From Nymphaea colorata (lineage: Eukaryota; Streptophyta; Magnoliopsida; Nymphaeales; Nymphaeaceae): a stretch of 64,000 bases of DNA. The notes below the pieces were generated by a model that made no database searches, was not told the DNA's origin, and saw only the letters and a list, made by a program, of their open reading frames with translations. Below are positions 33,476-45,143 of the stretch, one piece after another. The DNA lies in assembly GCF_008831285.2 (NCBI RefSeq), contig NC_045151.1, forward strand, positions 62,001 through 126,000, written 5' to 3'. The first letter of the stretch is position 1. Each line of letters begins with the position of its first letter. The translations under genes and the position numbers were made by a program.

Positions 33476-34960
33476 ATGGCCTCCTCCTCCACTGCCAGTA
33501 ACCCAACCAGTTCTATATCTACTGCTTTGTCCTCCAGCCCTTTTAGTTTACTTCATTGTTTTTTCGGCCTACAGACACCCATTCCTAACCTGCCTCAACA
33601 ACAAGCCTCTCAGTTTGTTAAACATGACAATGACTGCTACATGGAAGATCCTATACGACCTGGTCAGAAACCTATGTGCAACCAAGTAGTTGATCTCCTT
33701 GAACAATGATACATACAAGGAGCCCAGTTCTGGAGCCTCAAAGATCACTTTTCCAAGGGAATAGTAGCAGATCGAACCATCAACTACAAGTATGTTGAAG
33801 TTTCTCAGATATCGCAACGTTTACCAGATGACGTTTGGAGCAACCAAAAAGTTTTGTTTGCCCTAAACAAAGCTATGCTTCCATCATGGGATGACTCAGC
33901 TCCGCTTGAAGAGTGGCAAGGACCAACTTGTTGTATTCAAGACATCACAGGCTGAGGAGGATATTTTATGTCTTTGATGGACAAAGAAAGACAATTCTTT
34001 GGCCTCAAACACATAGTACAACACCCAAAGGATGATAATCTATTTGTTCCTGTTTTCTGCAAGCTTAACAAGATGCCACACAAGTTTGGATCGGAGATTC
34101 ATATAAAGGCAGCTTTCGACGAGTGAGTCGATTGGGATTACATCTCAAAATTGATCGACTCGGAGCATGACATCGAATGCATCGAAGACCATGAACCAAA
34201 CCTCATGGAACACACCATCCTAGAGAGTGATGATGAGCATGTGTGTAGACATGGTCACCCAGATCATGACTATGATTCTTCATGCAGCCATGACTCATGT
34301 CATCTGCCCCAGAAGATCTGCACAAAAAAAATCATGGTAGATGAATCCTATTACAACTGGAAGGAACCTAAACCTTCTCAGATGTGGATGTTATCCCGCA
34401 TCCAGTCTGAAAGACACTCTATATCTGGAGCCGGATCATCCACAGAAATCTCAGAGATTCACTCTGCTCTCTTAGAACATGAAATCGAATCTTCTGATGA
34501 AAATCAGGAAGTGTCATTTCCAAGTATAATGAAAAATGACCTCCACCTGTTGCCTGGCCATATTATGAAAATTCAGCAGTCCGTTAAGCAGACCGAAGTT
34601 TCCCTTTCCATCCAAGGAAGTGGAATCATGCAAGTCTTTCTCCCATTTTTTTACCAAGGAGGATGTTCAAGGGTGGATTGCAAAAGGATACAAGTTTGTG
34701 TCCATCTTGGACAAATTGATGTCTTGGTAAAACCACACTTCAAGTACAAGCTCAATGCTCCATATTTAATTTCACTCATTGATGTTTGCCATGTTGATTG
34801 GAAGCAAGCCCTCATCTGTCAATTCACAGGAGAACTCTCAAAAGACAGTTTGTGTTTTGTACAGCCAAACTTCACGCTATCACTACAAGATCCTCACCTC
34901 TTGCAAGCATTTGTTCTCTGTGTTCTGTGTTCAGATCAGAGAGGTAAACTTGGTTGCTAA
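33476..34960 (+). pseudogene. Endogenous pararetrovirus-like first frame with 30K-type movement-protein region
   Basis: A single reading frame of about 495 codons starts at the ATG directly after the primer site and ends at 34,960, interrupted by three stops (33,707, 33,953 and 34,124). The N-terminal part is Ser/Pro-rich, the middle is acidic with His- and Asp-rich stretches, and the C-terminal third (about 34,680-34,930) has the beta-strand and Asp pattern of the 30K movement-protein superfamily found in Caulimoviridae. Such proteins move virus through plasmodesmata. The frame continues unclearly past 34,960, suggesting a frameshift at the C-terminal end. No LTR is seen around the primer site, which favours a pararetrovirus origin over an LTR retroelement, but an LTR element carrying a movement-like domain cannot be excluded. 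It is dead as it stands. Confidence 0.65.
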
Positions 34961-35154
34961 GTCCATCTATGCTACCAGCACCTCTAGGTGCACGTTCAAT
35001 CTCTTCCAAAGCACTCTCACCCAAAGCTGAAAAAGGAGAAACATGTGTTAACTATGTTCTTAATGGAGATTGGCCCCCGAAAATGGCCTATACTACTAGT
35101 ACAACAAAAGAAGTATAGAAAGGAACACCCGAGTTTCCAGCCGATGTAAGCTAT

Positions 35155-36762
35155 CTACTTCCACACTCGGCCCAGTCATCTAAAACTCAAGATGACAATA
35201 CCCAGCAGCTCAACTATCCCATTCATTGGAGCACATATGCAGAAAAGCATTTTAAGAGAATTGAAGAACAACTCTAAGCAGTACATGACAACATGGAAGC
35301 TATCAAATCACTTCTCACTGAAGAAAGGAAGGAGGTTAAGGCCCGAGAAAAGGAAGCCTTAACAGCACACTCACAAAACCTGTCGATTAGGGATATAAGT
35401 CCCTATTCCCTCAGCAATCGACAAAAACCTCTGGCATATAAAGATTTTTGTCTTATGCCAAATTTTAAGGATGCTGATATGAAGATGTTGTAGAATCAGC
35501 GTTCAAACTGGCCACCAGAAGTGAAGAAACATGTGATCTCTTATGGGTCAAAAATCCCAATACTGAACATTGATACATGCCCAACCACAAAGGTAACTGA
35601 AGTGATCAGACTTTGGGCACAACATCTGCATATGGTGGTCACCTAGAAAAGGATGTCTCCAGATCAGGCATGGAGAATATTGCCATTCACCTTTTCCGGA
35701 AGAGTGGCAAATTGGTGGAAATTCCTGCCAGACTCTGAAAAAATCGACATCATGAATGATGATTTATCAGTCTTGGGCAACCGCATAATTTTAGAATTTC
35801 AGCCCAACCTTCTAGCACACCAGTCAACTGATTGGTTGATGTTTACAAAGAGAAAGCTGAAGGACTTAAGCCAATTTGAGCAATATGCTAAGGATTATCT
35901 CAACGAAGCATATCGCTTAGGCGTACATGCCCTCTCAACAATTGGTATGTCCTTTCTCGCTTCGTTACCAGAATCACTTGGTAACATCGTGCTAAACGAA
36001 TTATTACACAGAAATGTTTTGGTAGAAAGTTTGAATCTCGTTGATTTGCAACAAATAGTCCAACAAGAGATAAAAAAGTTATGTTACAGAATTAAGGCAA
36101 ACAATGAATTGCCCAGAGTTGGAAAGAACATTTGCAACCAGATTGATGGTGCAGAAGAACATAATTTGATAAGAAGATTCAAGCCAAGGTTCAGACGAAC
36201 CAAAACAAGGAGACCGTTCAAGCCTTATAGATTCTTCAGAAGACGAAGGAACAGTGACAAAAAAAAGGATGACAGGTGTTTTGCCTACCATAAGAAGGGT
36301 CACTATGCTAATAAATGCCCTAACAAAGCTCCTCGGCAAATCAAAATTATGCTCGAAGTCCCAGGAATAGAAAAAGACTAGGATTTGATAGAAAACGAGA
36401 CAAAATTTGAAGAGTGCCTCAAGAATCAAAATGTATTCTATCTAGAAAGTGAAGACGATGAAACAATGAGCACCATTAGCATTGCAGAAATATCATTAGA
36501 AGGAGCAGGGCGAATTTTCATGGTAGCCAAAAAGAAAGAAAAAGAAGCCATGATACAAACAGAATCCGAATCAGAACCAGAAGAATCCATGTGCAGGAGT
36601 GAATTTTGTAATAATTTCACATCAACCAGTACTTATGACATCATTCATAGTAGCATCTATAGAAAAAACACAGACTTGGAAGAATCACCATCAGGAGAAT
36701 CAAGTTTAGAAAATGAAAGAGTTTATTCAGAAGATGAAGTCCTGATAGCCCCAAAACATTAA
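35155..36762 (+). pseudogene. Pararetrovirus-like coat/Gag frame with zinc knuckle
   Basis: One frame runs through about 1.6 kb with stops at 35,275, 35,491, 35,644 and 36,379. In order it shows a charged coiled-coil-like segment (35,225-35,385), a Gag/coat core with a WW pair (about 35,660-35,990), a highly basic Arg/Lys-rich stretch (36,170-36,270), and a CCHC-type knuckle with the pattern C-x3-Y-x4-H-x4-C near 36,280, in which the second Cys is replaced. An acidic tail follows (to 36,762). The order movement protein, then coat with basic region and knuckle, fits Caulimoviridae. The protease, reverse transcriptase and RNase H expected downstream are absent; the sequence passes into an unrelated dispersed repeat near 36,785. 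The relic is truncated and non-functional. Confidence 0.7.
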
Positions 36763-36784
36763 GAAAAATGGGCAATCTTTTAGG

Positions 36785-37135
36785 GTAAATTTTTTTGCTG
36801 CAAATCGGAATGCTGCTAAAATTTGAATTGTCATCCCAATGCAATAATATTCTAACCTCCACATCGCCTAAATAAACTTTTAGCAACAAATATAAGACAA
36901 TCTCAATTTAATAAGACCTTAGCTGTTTACTATAAGTCATGCATAAGAAATAGGTGCATAACAATTCACATGGATAAAACTGCATAGAAAAGTAAAGGTC
37001 ATGAACCATATGGCATATAACAGATTAGAGACTCAAAGTGAAAAACATTTGGCATATGACAACTTAAAGCCTCACAGTGAAAAGCAAAATGTAAACTTAA
37101 ATCTAATAGCAAGAAAGTCTACAACTAGAATCATA
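36785..37135 (+). repeat. Dispersed repeat, inverted copy at 54,470-54,830
   Basis: It includes GCTGCTAAAATTTGAATTGT, AAACTTTTAGCAACAAATAT, TTTACTATAAGTCATGCATA and TAATAGCAAGAAAG. The same words appear in reverse complement at 54,470-54,830, and a more distant form occurs inside block B (ACTCAAATCTAGTAGCAAGA, AAGTCATACATAAAAGAATG). No coding content. Confidence 0.75.
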
Positions 37136-37169
37136 AAAGGAAAAAAAAAAAAAAAACACACATATCGGT

Positions 37170-38315
37170 GAATCTCTAGGGCATCAACTCTTTATGTTGT
37201 ACAATGGTGGGGGAATGAGGGAATGGTCACTGATGTGCAAATTGAAGTACCGTGGAGCTGGCACCCGAGGCACCAAAAATAAGTCATGTACCTTAAGGGG
37301 ATGAGGGTTTGGGTGGAAGCTTCTGCTCTTTTTTGGATTGTAGGATGAAATACACCTCCTCCCACCTAGAAAGAAAGAAATCCTACCAACTAAGTAGGAA
37401 TATCTTGAATACATAATGTGTTAATTGTTGTTGAAGATTTCATAAGACACGTCCAGTAGACCAATAGCTCAGCTGATCTATATACTTATTTATGGACGTC
37501 ACCTGAGAAGTCATTATGGCAGCCAATTCTCGCTTGTCTTTTGCAGCAAGTCTAAAGTTGCTGATACAACTAAAACTTTTATAATTTTTATATTTATCAA
37601 CCATCAAACATCTGGTCTTTTTGTTGGCGAAATTCTTAATGGGTATTGTTTTGGCGAGACATTGATTCTCGACTTTGTTCACGTTTTATTGTGAACAAAG
37701 TAACCAAGTTCAGGTGGGAATTGGGAAACCAAACGCAACCTTGAGGTCAAGGGTGGTGGCAGAGGGTAGCTTTTGAGAGAGTTGAGGTCATTTACAAGGG
37801 TGTCTTTCGCCTTTAGTTCCTAGAATGAGATTGGTAATTGATAAAGGTAGAAAGAGTTAAAAGTTTTAGTTGTATAACTAACTTTCAGTCTTTGCTGCAA
37901 AGGGAAAAGAAGAGTGGCATTCAAAGCTGGTTATGTGTACACCCTTGTGCACAAAAAAATGGGAACATGGGTATGTAGTAACCAAAATACCCTCCCATTA
38001 AAAAAAGAAGAAAACTTTTTATAAAGATAAAAAGAAAATTGTAAAAAAAAGTGAAAAAGTTTAAAATGTCCATAAAAAAATTTTAAAGTACCTCACCTCC
38101 TCCTTTGGTGCATATGTTGGCAGAGGCGTGCGCCAAATTCAATCTCTTAGATGAGTGGAGCTATTGTATTGTACTGGACGTGTCGAGATATTTATCGTTA
38201 GTTGGTAGAACCCTTACATTAAATAAACAGGACTTAAGATGGAATTTCTAACTATAGACTTCGTTTTTCTTGTCTTTTTTTATTCTTATTTATTTATTTA
38301 TTTTTTAGTTTTTGT
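37170..38315. repeat. Second copy of the 816-bp TIR element, left end missing, enlarged
   Basis: From CATCAACTCTTTATGTTGTA to TTTCTAACTATAGACT (about 38,250) the order matches 24,300-25,084. The left inverted repeat is replaced by an A-run and unrelated sequence. The copy has extra sequence around 37,210-37,530 not found at 24.3 kb. No gene is recognised. Confidence 0.65.
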
Positions 38316-39850
38316 GTATAGCTAAAGCTTCCAAACGAAACCAACCAAACTCTGCTTTATAATTTCCTCAACAATTGGCAACCTTATTATATCTTTCCAC
38401 ACCAAAAACAGAAAAAAAAATCTCTATCTCTCTCCCCTTCTCTATCGCTGTTTCTCTCTTTGTTCAATTTCTTCCTCTATTCTACCGTCTTACCCAGTGG
38501 GATAACAGGCTGGTATATGCTCTTTTTGCAGTTTTGTTTTACCAGATAAAAATTGCCAAGCTCTAAACCCCGATTGTCCAATATACATGTTCATAAAGCA
38601 CATATTCTGAGAAATTTCGCCACATTCATCCCAATCAAGGTAATAGTTGTCTATTATAAGCCATACATAAATGAATGCAATAACGAAGAAGTACATAACT
38701 ATTCACAAGGATAGAAATACAAATCAAAAGGAAAGCCACTAACTATATGGCATATCACATATTGTAGCTTAAATCCAAAAAGGAAAAGCAAGATTTACAC
38801 TCAAATCTAGTAGCAAGAAAGTGCATAACTAAAATTTAGAAAGAAAAAAAAAATTCAAGTAGAAGTCATGAACCATATATCATATAACATAAATTTTTAA
38901 AGATAAACAAGTGAAAGGAGTAGTTTAATCATCTACAGCATCTGTGTGCCTGTTATTGATAGAACTCGAGGTCACCCAAGGACCCCCAGATTTATCCTTC
39001 AACGAACAAATTTAAATAAAAAATGTGCGTGAGAAAGAAAGATCCTACAGAATAACGTTTAAGGCAACATACTATTATGTAAGTAAAAAAGCTCATGTCT
39101 CAATGTATCAATGACAATGATGATAATTTTCTATTTTAATATTACAAGTTGCCTCATATTACGCCTAACATTTAGTATTACCAAATGTACCTTCCAAAGT
39201 TCAAGTATTTGTATCTCTGTTTTCCTAACTTGTGCTTTATTTGAGAGAATACAGTTGGCGAAAAGACCCCCCCACATATATCGTTTGAAAACTAGAATGT
39301 CATAGACACATACAATGAGAGATACAGTGCTAGCATTAAGGTAGCAAATTATTCAGATTTGAAATCTATATGTATAAATAGAAAAACCTCATGTCTTGAT
39401 GCAGCTGATGGAAAGGATAAAAATTACGGTTGAATATTAATGTTGGCATTGAATTTCACCCAACTTTAGGGCTAACGATATACCTTCCAAAAGAGAAAAT
39501 CTCTATATTCAAATTTTTCTAATTTAAATTTGTGGTTTTATTGAGAGAGTAGAATTGTTGGAAAGGCCCATTATATTGAACTTTGCTTGAAAACTTGGAT
39601 GTGGAATTCTAGAACTAAAATTTGGGGGCTCTATATATAAGTCAAAAATTTGTCTCTTGATGTATTTGATAACAAACATGAAAATTTCAGGTTCTATATT
39701 AATGTTGACATCAGATGCTGCCAGGGGGGCAGCAAGGGCCTTGCCCCACCATCAAAATTTCAAAAACGAAATTTTTACATGTATTTTAAAAAAAAAATCA
39801 ATTAGCCTATGTAAAAGTTTTGAAAAGTTATATTTCTGCCGCTCTAAATT
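38316..39850. repeat. Right hairpin arm and block B, copy III
   Basis: AAGCTTCCAAACGAAACCAA through TTATATCTTTCCACACCAA is the right arm of the hairpin module. Block B then follows with the same landmarks as copies I and II, ending near GGGGCAGCAAGGGCCTTGCC and TTTTTACATGTATTTT. No coding region is recognised. Confidence 0.75.
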
Positions 39851-39867
39851 AGTACACCCTGATCTAA

Positions 39868-42800
39868 AAACATGATTCTTTATTGGTTCAAATATTTGTT
39901 ACTTCACTAAGGATGACAGCTGAAGGGTATTCATGTTTTAGTCAAAATTAAAGTTATTTCTGATGTTGTTAAATGTGATGATGTGAAGCAAAGCACTAAC
40001 ATAGTGAAGCAAGGCAAGGCAAACTGAATCTTAGTGAAGTGTAAGCATCAAGACCAAAACTACAAAGTTCATAATCTTTATAAAAATAACTGCTAAAATA
40101 ATAAGCACTAACATAATAAGCTCGTGTTAATCATTGTTCATAGCTTATCGTAATCACTTGGATTTCATGGCTTTATGTATGTAAAATAAAAATACAAGTA
40201 AAAAACATATTCAGTTTGTGTTAATCATTGGTCATAGCTTATGGCAATCGCTTTGATTTCATGGCTTTTTTAATCGTGCAATGTGTCATTGTTTATTGAT
40301 TTATTTGTCTATTACTATTTGTAATTATTATGATTATTTGAGTTTCTCAAGTTTTCCTTTTTTAATTTTTATGTTGATGATAAATATATGTATGTTATGA
40401 TTTTTTATCAATTTGTACCAAATTCTTATTAAATTATTCCCTTCCAGTTTACCCCAATTTGGTAGCTGATAGATTTGATTATGAAATTGATTATAATAAC
40501 ATAGTTGCAGACTATGTGCTTTAGAAGTTTATGTGGAAGCTGCATTTAAATACACACCTTTGTACTACAATCTAATACAAACAATAAAATAAACATTTCT
40601 GCAAACTGCTAGAATAAGCAATTAAATAGCTTAAAGTTACTCTTTTTAGCTGCAAAGGCACACTTCCAATCTTTTCTCCCACCAGCCATTCAACATGAGT
40701 TTGTGCCCCGCGAACAAGTAGTCTAACTAAAATGGGACAACAACGGTGAAAATAACAAGAAACAAATGTGAATAAATTGAAGAAAAGTATGTTGTTTTAA
40801 AAAAAAATGACCTACAAAGAGTGTTGTGTCTTTGCTCAAATGTTGATCAAATTGTCATTCATTTTATTTGATTCTTGGTTCTAACTCGACTATCAAATGA
40901 TTGACAACAAACCCCCCAGTTCTTGAATGCTTAAATATCATATTTTATCAAACAAAAGCATGAAACACTGATAGAATTAGTGACCAACACATCCTTGTGG
41001 AAGCCAGTGAAAATCAGTTCAAATTTGCTAAAATAATTAGCTTAAAATCTACAATAAAATACATGTTTTCTTAATGGATAAATAGGTTACATGAACTTGA
41101 TACATAAAAATCAACTATCCAACTCTGATTCGTATATCCAGTTCTAAAAACAAGATTCTCAGTTGGTCCAAACATGTGTTTAACTGCACAAAAGGCGACA
41201 CCTGACAAGTATTCATGCTTTAGAAAAGGTTAAAGTTATTTTCAATGTTGGTAAATGTGGTGAGGCAAAACAAAGAATTAAGCTCGTGAAACAAACGAAA
41301 GTGTATTGAAGCATAGGCATTAGGACCGAAATTGTCAAGTATATAATATTCATAAAAATAAAGTCAAAATTAAAAAGAAATGCTAAAATAACAAGTATGT
41401 AAAATAAAAATACATGTAAAAAACACATATTCAGCTCGTCCTTATAAATGTCCATTACTTATGGTGATTGTTACCAATTCACACATGATTTTTACTAAGT
41501 TATTCCAATTCAATTTACCTGAATTGGGTAGCTGATTCATTTGATTATGAGATTGATTTTAATAGCATTGCTTTAGGCTATGTGGTTTTGAGGTTTATGT
41601 GAAAACTGCATTTAAATAGACACCTTTCTACAATTTTCTAGCATAAACATTTCTCAAGCAGATAGAATAAGCAACAACTTAAAATTGCTCTTTCATAGCA
41701 GTGAAGGCGTACTTCTAATCTCTTCATCAACCAAGCATTCAACATCAATACACAACTGGCGAACAAGTGGTCTAACTACAATGAGACAACAACAACAAAA
41801 ATAACAAGAAAACATATGTGAATAAATTGAAGAAAATATTCTAATATTAAGAAAAATAATCTGCAGAGAGAGTGTTGTGTTCTTTGCTCAAATGTTGATC
41901 AATTTAATCAGTTATTTTCTTTGGTTCTTAATTTTAACTTGATTTTCAATCAATTCACTGCAGAACCCTCAATTTTTGAAGCCTTAAAACTTATATTTTC
42001 TCATTCAAAATCATAAGACATTACAAGAATTCGTGAAGAACTCTTGCCTATGGAAACCAGGCGAAAATCAGTTCAGAATTTGATCAAATGACTAACTTAG
42101 AATCAACAGAAAACATATGCTTCTTTAATATATTATTAGGTTCTACTAATCATGGGTACTCAAAAATCAACTGCCCAGCTCTACATTCATATATCCACAT
42201 CTAAAAACATGATTCTCCAATAGACCAAATATTTGTTTAGCTTCACAAAGGATGACACCTCAAAAGTATTCATGTTTTAAGCAAAGGTAAATTATGTCCA
42301 ATATTGTTAAATGTGAAGAGGCGAAGCAAAGCTTTAAACCCATGAAGTCAGGAGAAGAACATTGATGCGTAGTGAAGCAAAGCATCAGGATGGAAACTGT
42401 AAAGTATATAATATTGATAAAAACGATATCTAACTTAAAAGCTACTCTTAAAATGACATATATAAAAGATAAATATACACAAAAAAATAGTAATTTCAGC
42501 AACTGTTGGTCGTTGTTCAAAGCCTGTGGCAAATCACTGGTTTCATGCTATATTCAATGTTGCAATGTGTTGTAGCTTATTTATTTATTTGTTTGTTACT
42601 ATTTGTAATTATTATGATTACTTATGTTTCTAAAGTTTTCCTTTTCAATTTTGCATTTTGATGGTAATATATTATTTTTCAATTCAATTTACTTGAACCA
42701 AGCAACTGAATGATTTGATTATGAAATTAATTTTAATTACATTGTTGTAAACCATGTGCTTTGGAAGTTTGTGTGGAAGCCACATTCAAATAGACACCTT

Positions 42801-44090
42801 TGTACAACTTTTTGATATAAATAATAGCCTAAACATTTTTGCAAACTGCTAGAATAAGCAATTGAACAACTTAAAATTGCTTCCAATCTGTTCTCCAAGC
42901 AAAACATTCAACATTATTACACACTTGGAGAACTAGTGGTCTAACTGTAATGGGACAGCAACAACAAAAACAACACAACATATGTGAATAAATTGAAGAA
43001 AAGTCTGCGGATTTAAAAAAAAAATGATCTGCATAGAGAGTGTTGTGTTCTTTGCTCAAATATTGATAAACTTTCTCAATTATTTTCTTTGATTCTTGGT
43101 TCTAACTCTACTCTTAAGTGATTGACAGAAAAACCCCAAATTTTGAAGCCTTAAAATTCATATTTTCTCATCCAAAAACATGAAAAACTGCTACAATTCA
43201 TGAAGAACACGTGTGTTGAAACTGGCCAAAATCAGTTCAAATTTGATCAAATATTAATTAACTTAGAATCAACAGAAAATATATGTTTCTTCGATACATA
43301 AATAGGTTCCGATGACCATAAGTACATAAAAATCAATTGTTCAGCTTTACATTTGTATATCCAGATCTAAAAATACAAGTCTATATTAGTCTAAATAATT
43401 GTTTAGCTTCACAAGGGACGACACCTGAAAAGTATTCATTTTTAAGCAAAGGTTAATGTTCTTTCCGATGTCATTAAATTTGATGATGTGAAGCAGAGGA
43501 TTAAGTCCCTAAAGCGAGGTGAAGACTGAAGCATAGACAAGTGAAAGCATCATGACCAAAACTGCAAAGTATATAATATGCATAAAAATATTTTCAACAT
43601 TAAAAACAATTGCAAAAATAACAAGTATATAAAATAAAAATACATGTAAAAAACATGTTGTTCATAGCTTATGGCAAATAACTTTGATTCCACGGCATAT
43701 TTAATGGGGCAATGTGTCATACTTTATCATCTATTCGTTTATTACTATTTATAATTATTATGATTATTTATGTTTCCAGAGTTTTTTTTTTTAATTTTGC
43801 ACTTTGATGATATATATATATATATACATATATTGCCAATTCACACCTGATTCTTATTATGTTATTCCAATTCAATTTACCTGAATTGGGCAGTTGATTT
43901 ATTTGATTATAAAATTGATTTTAATAACGCTGTTGCAGACTATGTTCTTTGGAAGTTCATGTAGAACCTGCATTTAAATGGACACCTTTGTACAACTTTA
44001 TGATATAAACAGTAACATAAACATTTTTGCGAACAGTCAGAATAAGTAACTAAACAAGTTAAAATTAGTCCTTCCTTGCAGTGATTAAAA
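39868..44090. repeat. Tandem array of 1.05-1.28 kb units (three full, one partial)
   Basis: Units start near 39,868, 41,151, 42,206 and 43,374, each with a form of AAACATGATTCT...CACCTGAAAAGTATTCAT. In order they carry GATGATGTGAAGCAAAG, AATTATTATGATTATTT, TTTGATTATGAAATTGATT, TGGAAGTTTATGTGGAAGC, GACACCTTTGTACAA, AACTGCTAGAATAAGCAA, GAACAAGTGGTCTAACTA and AGAGTGTTGTGTTCTTTGCT. Each unit differs by substitutions and indels, so the array is old. One further copy lies at 26,621-28,020. No open frame is conserved between units, and the content looks intronic or non-coding. Confidence 0.82.
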
Positions 44091-44605
44091 TTGTGATATC
44101 AACATCTTCTACAGGAAGCCTAGAATTTTTCTATATTTCCCAAGCAACCCATCCAAGACTCAAATTTTACATTGAAAATGTAAAATTACAACTAGCTATA
44201 GCAGAAATGACTGTTCTTGAGCAAAGTTCATAAGTTTCAATGGTGAGAGTGAGAGAGAAAGAGCTAGACAAAAGGATGAGAAAGCCAGCCATCACTTCAG
44301 AGAGAGAGAGAGAGAGGGCGTTGGAAAAAGAGAAAAGGACTGGGTGTTCATCGGCAGTCCAAGAGATTACTCAAAGAGAGAGATGGTTTTCAATATGCGA
44401 CCTGAGGCATGCGCCTCACTAAGCAAGGACGCGTCACCCAGATCAAATGCCTTGAGGCATTCTTCATGGTGATGTGCAGCGAGGTCCATGCTTCACACGT
44501 TCAGAAGTGTGCCTCCAACAATCTTTGTCGTAGGATAGCTGAATCAATCATGGAGCAAATGAGAGAGAGAGAGAGGTTTCAAGGACCTAGAAGAACGTCA
44601 AAGTC
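44091..44605. other. Spacer between the tandem array and the copia element
   Basis: GA-rich patches (GAGAGAGAGAGAGAG at about 44,300 and 44,560) and no recognisable gene. It ends with the target-site copy CGACC at 44,606-44,610. Confidence 0.4.
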
Positions 44606-44610
44606 CGACC

Positions 44611-45143
44611 TGTTGGGATAAAATAGATAGACACGAATCTACTAAAAATGATTCAACAACGAAGTATAGCCCAAATAGATCATACGATAAGCAACGAATC
44701 AATGACTAAGCAATCCAACCAAACTAATCACAATCACAAACTACACAAGAAGATTTTTATATGGAAAACCCTTCAAAACAATGAGGGTAAAAACCACGGG
44801 GTACTACGACCCAAACTCAATCGACTATAATCAATGATATAAGTTATCCCACGAGGGGCTACACAAAGCCAATCGTCAAACAATAATGTCTCATCAAAAC
44901 TATATGAGAAAACAAGAGAAATATCATCGATAAAATGCAGAAATCGTGGATTGGGAGGAGATGCATCTGGCTTCCTCCTCGATATCAAGGCTTGCTCAAG
45001 ACAAGTGCTCATAGCCTTCTCTTCCTTGCCTTCTATTTCTCCTTCTCTCCTCTTGTTGTGCAAACACAAGAGAGCCCCCTCTTGCCTTCTTTTCCCCCAA
45101 AAAGAAAACCCTAGGCTAAAGAAAGACAAACGTAAGATGGATG
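44611..45143 (-). repeat. Left (3') LTR of the copia element, truncated
   Basis: Aligns with the right LTR from TGTTGGGATAAAATAGATAG through CTAGGCTAAAG to about CGTAAGATGGATG, covering about 533 of 624 positions. The two then diverge, so the LTR end, the polypurine tract and adjoining pol sequence were lost or replaced. Confidence 0.8.

Noticed and set aside
33476-36762. Ordinary Ty3/gypsy element
   Set aside because: The Gag-like frame and knuckle would fit, but a 30K-type movement region before Gag and the lack of a visible LTR at the primer site fit a pararetrovirus better. Kept as an alternative.
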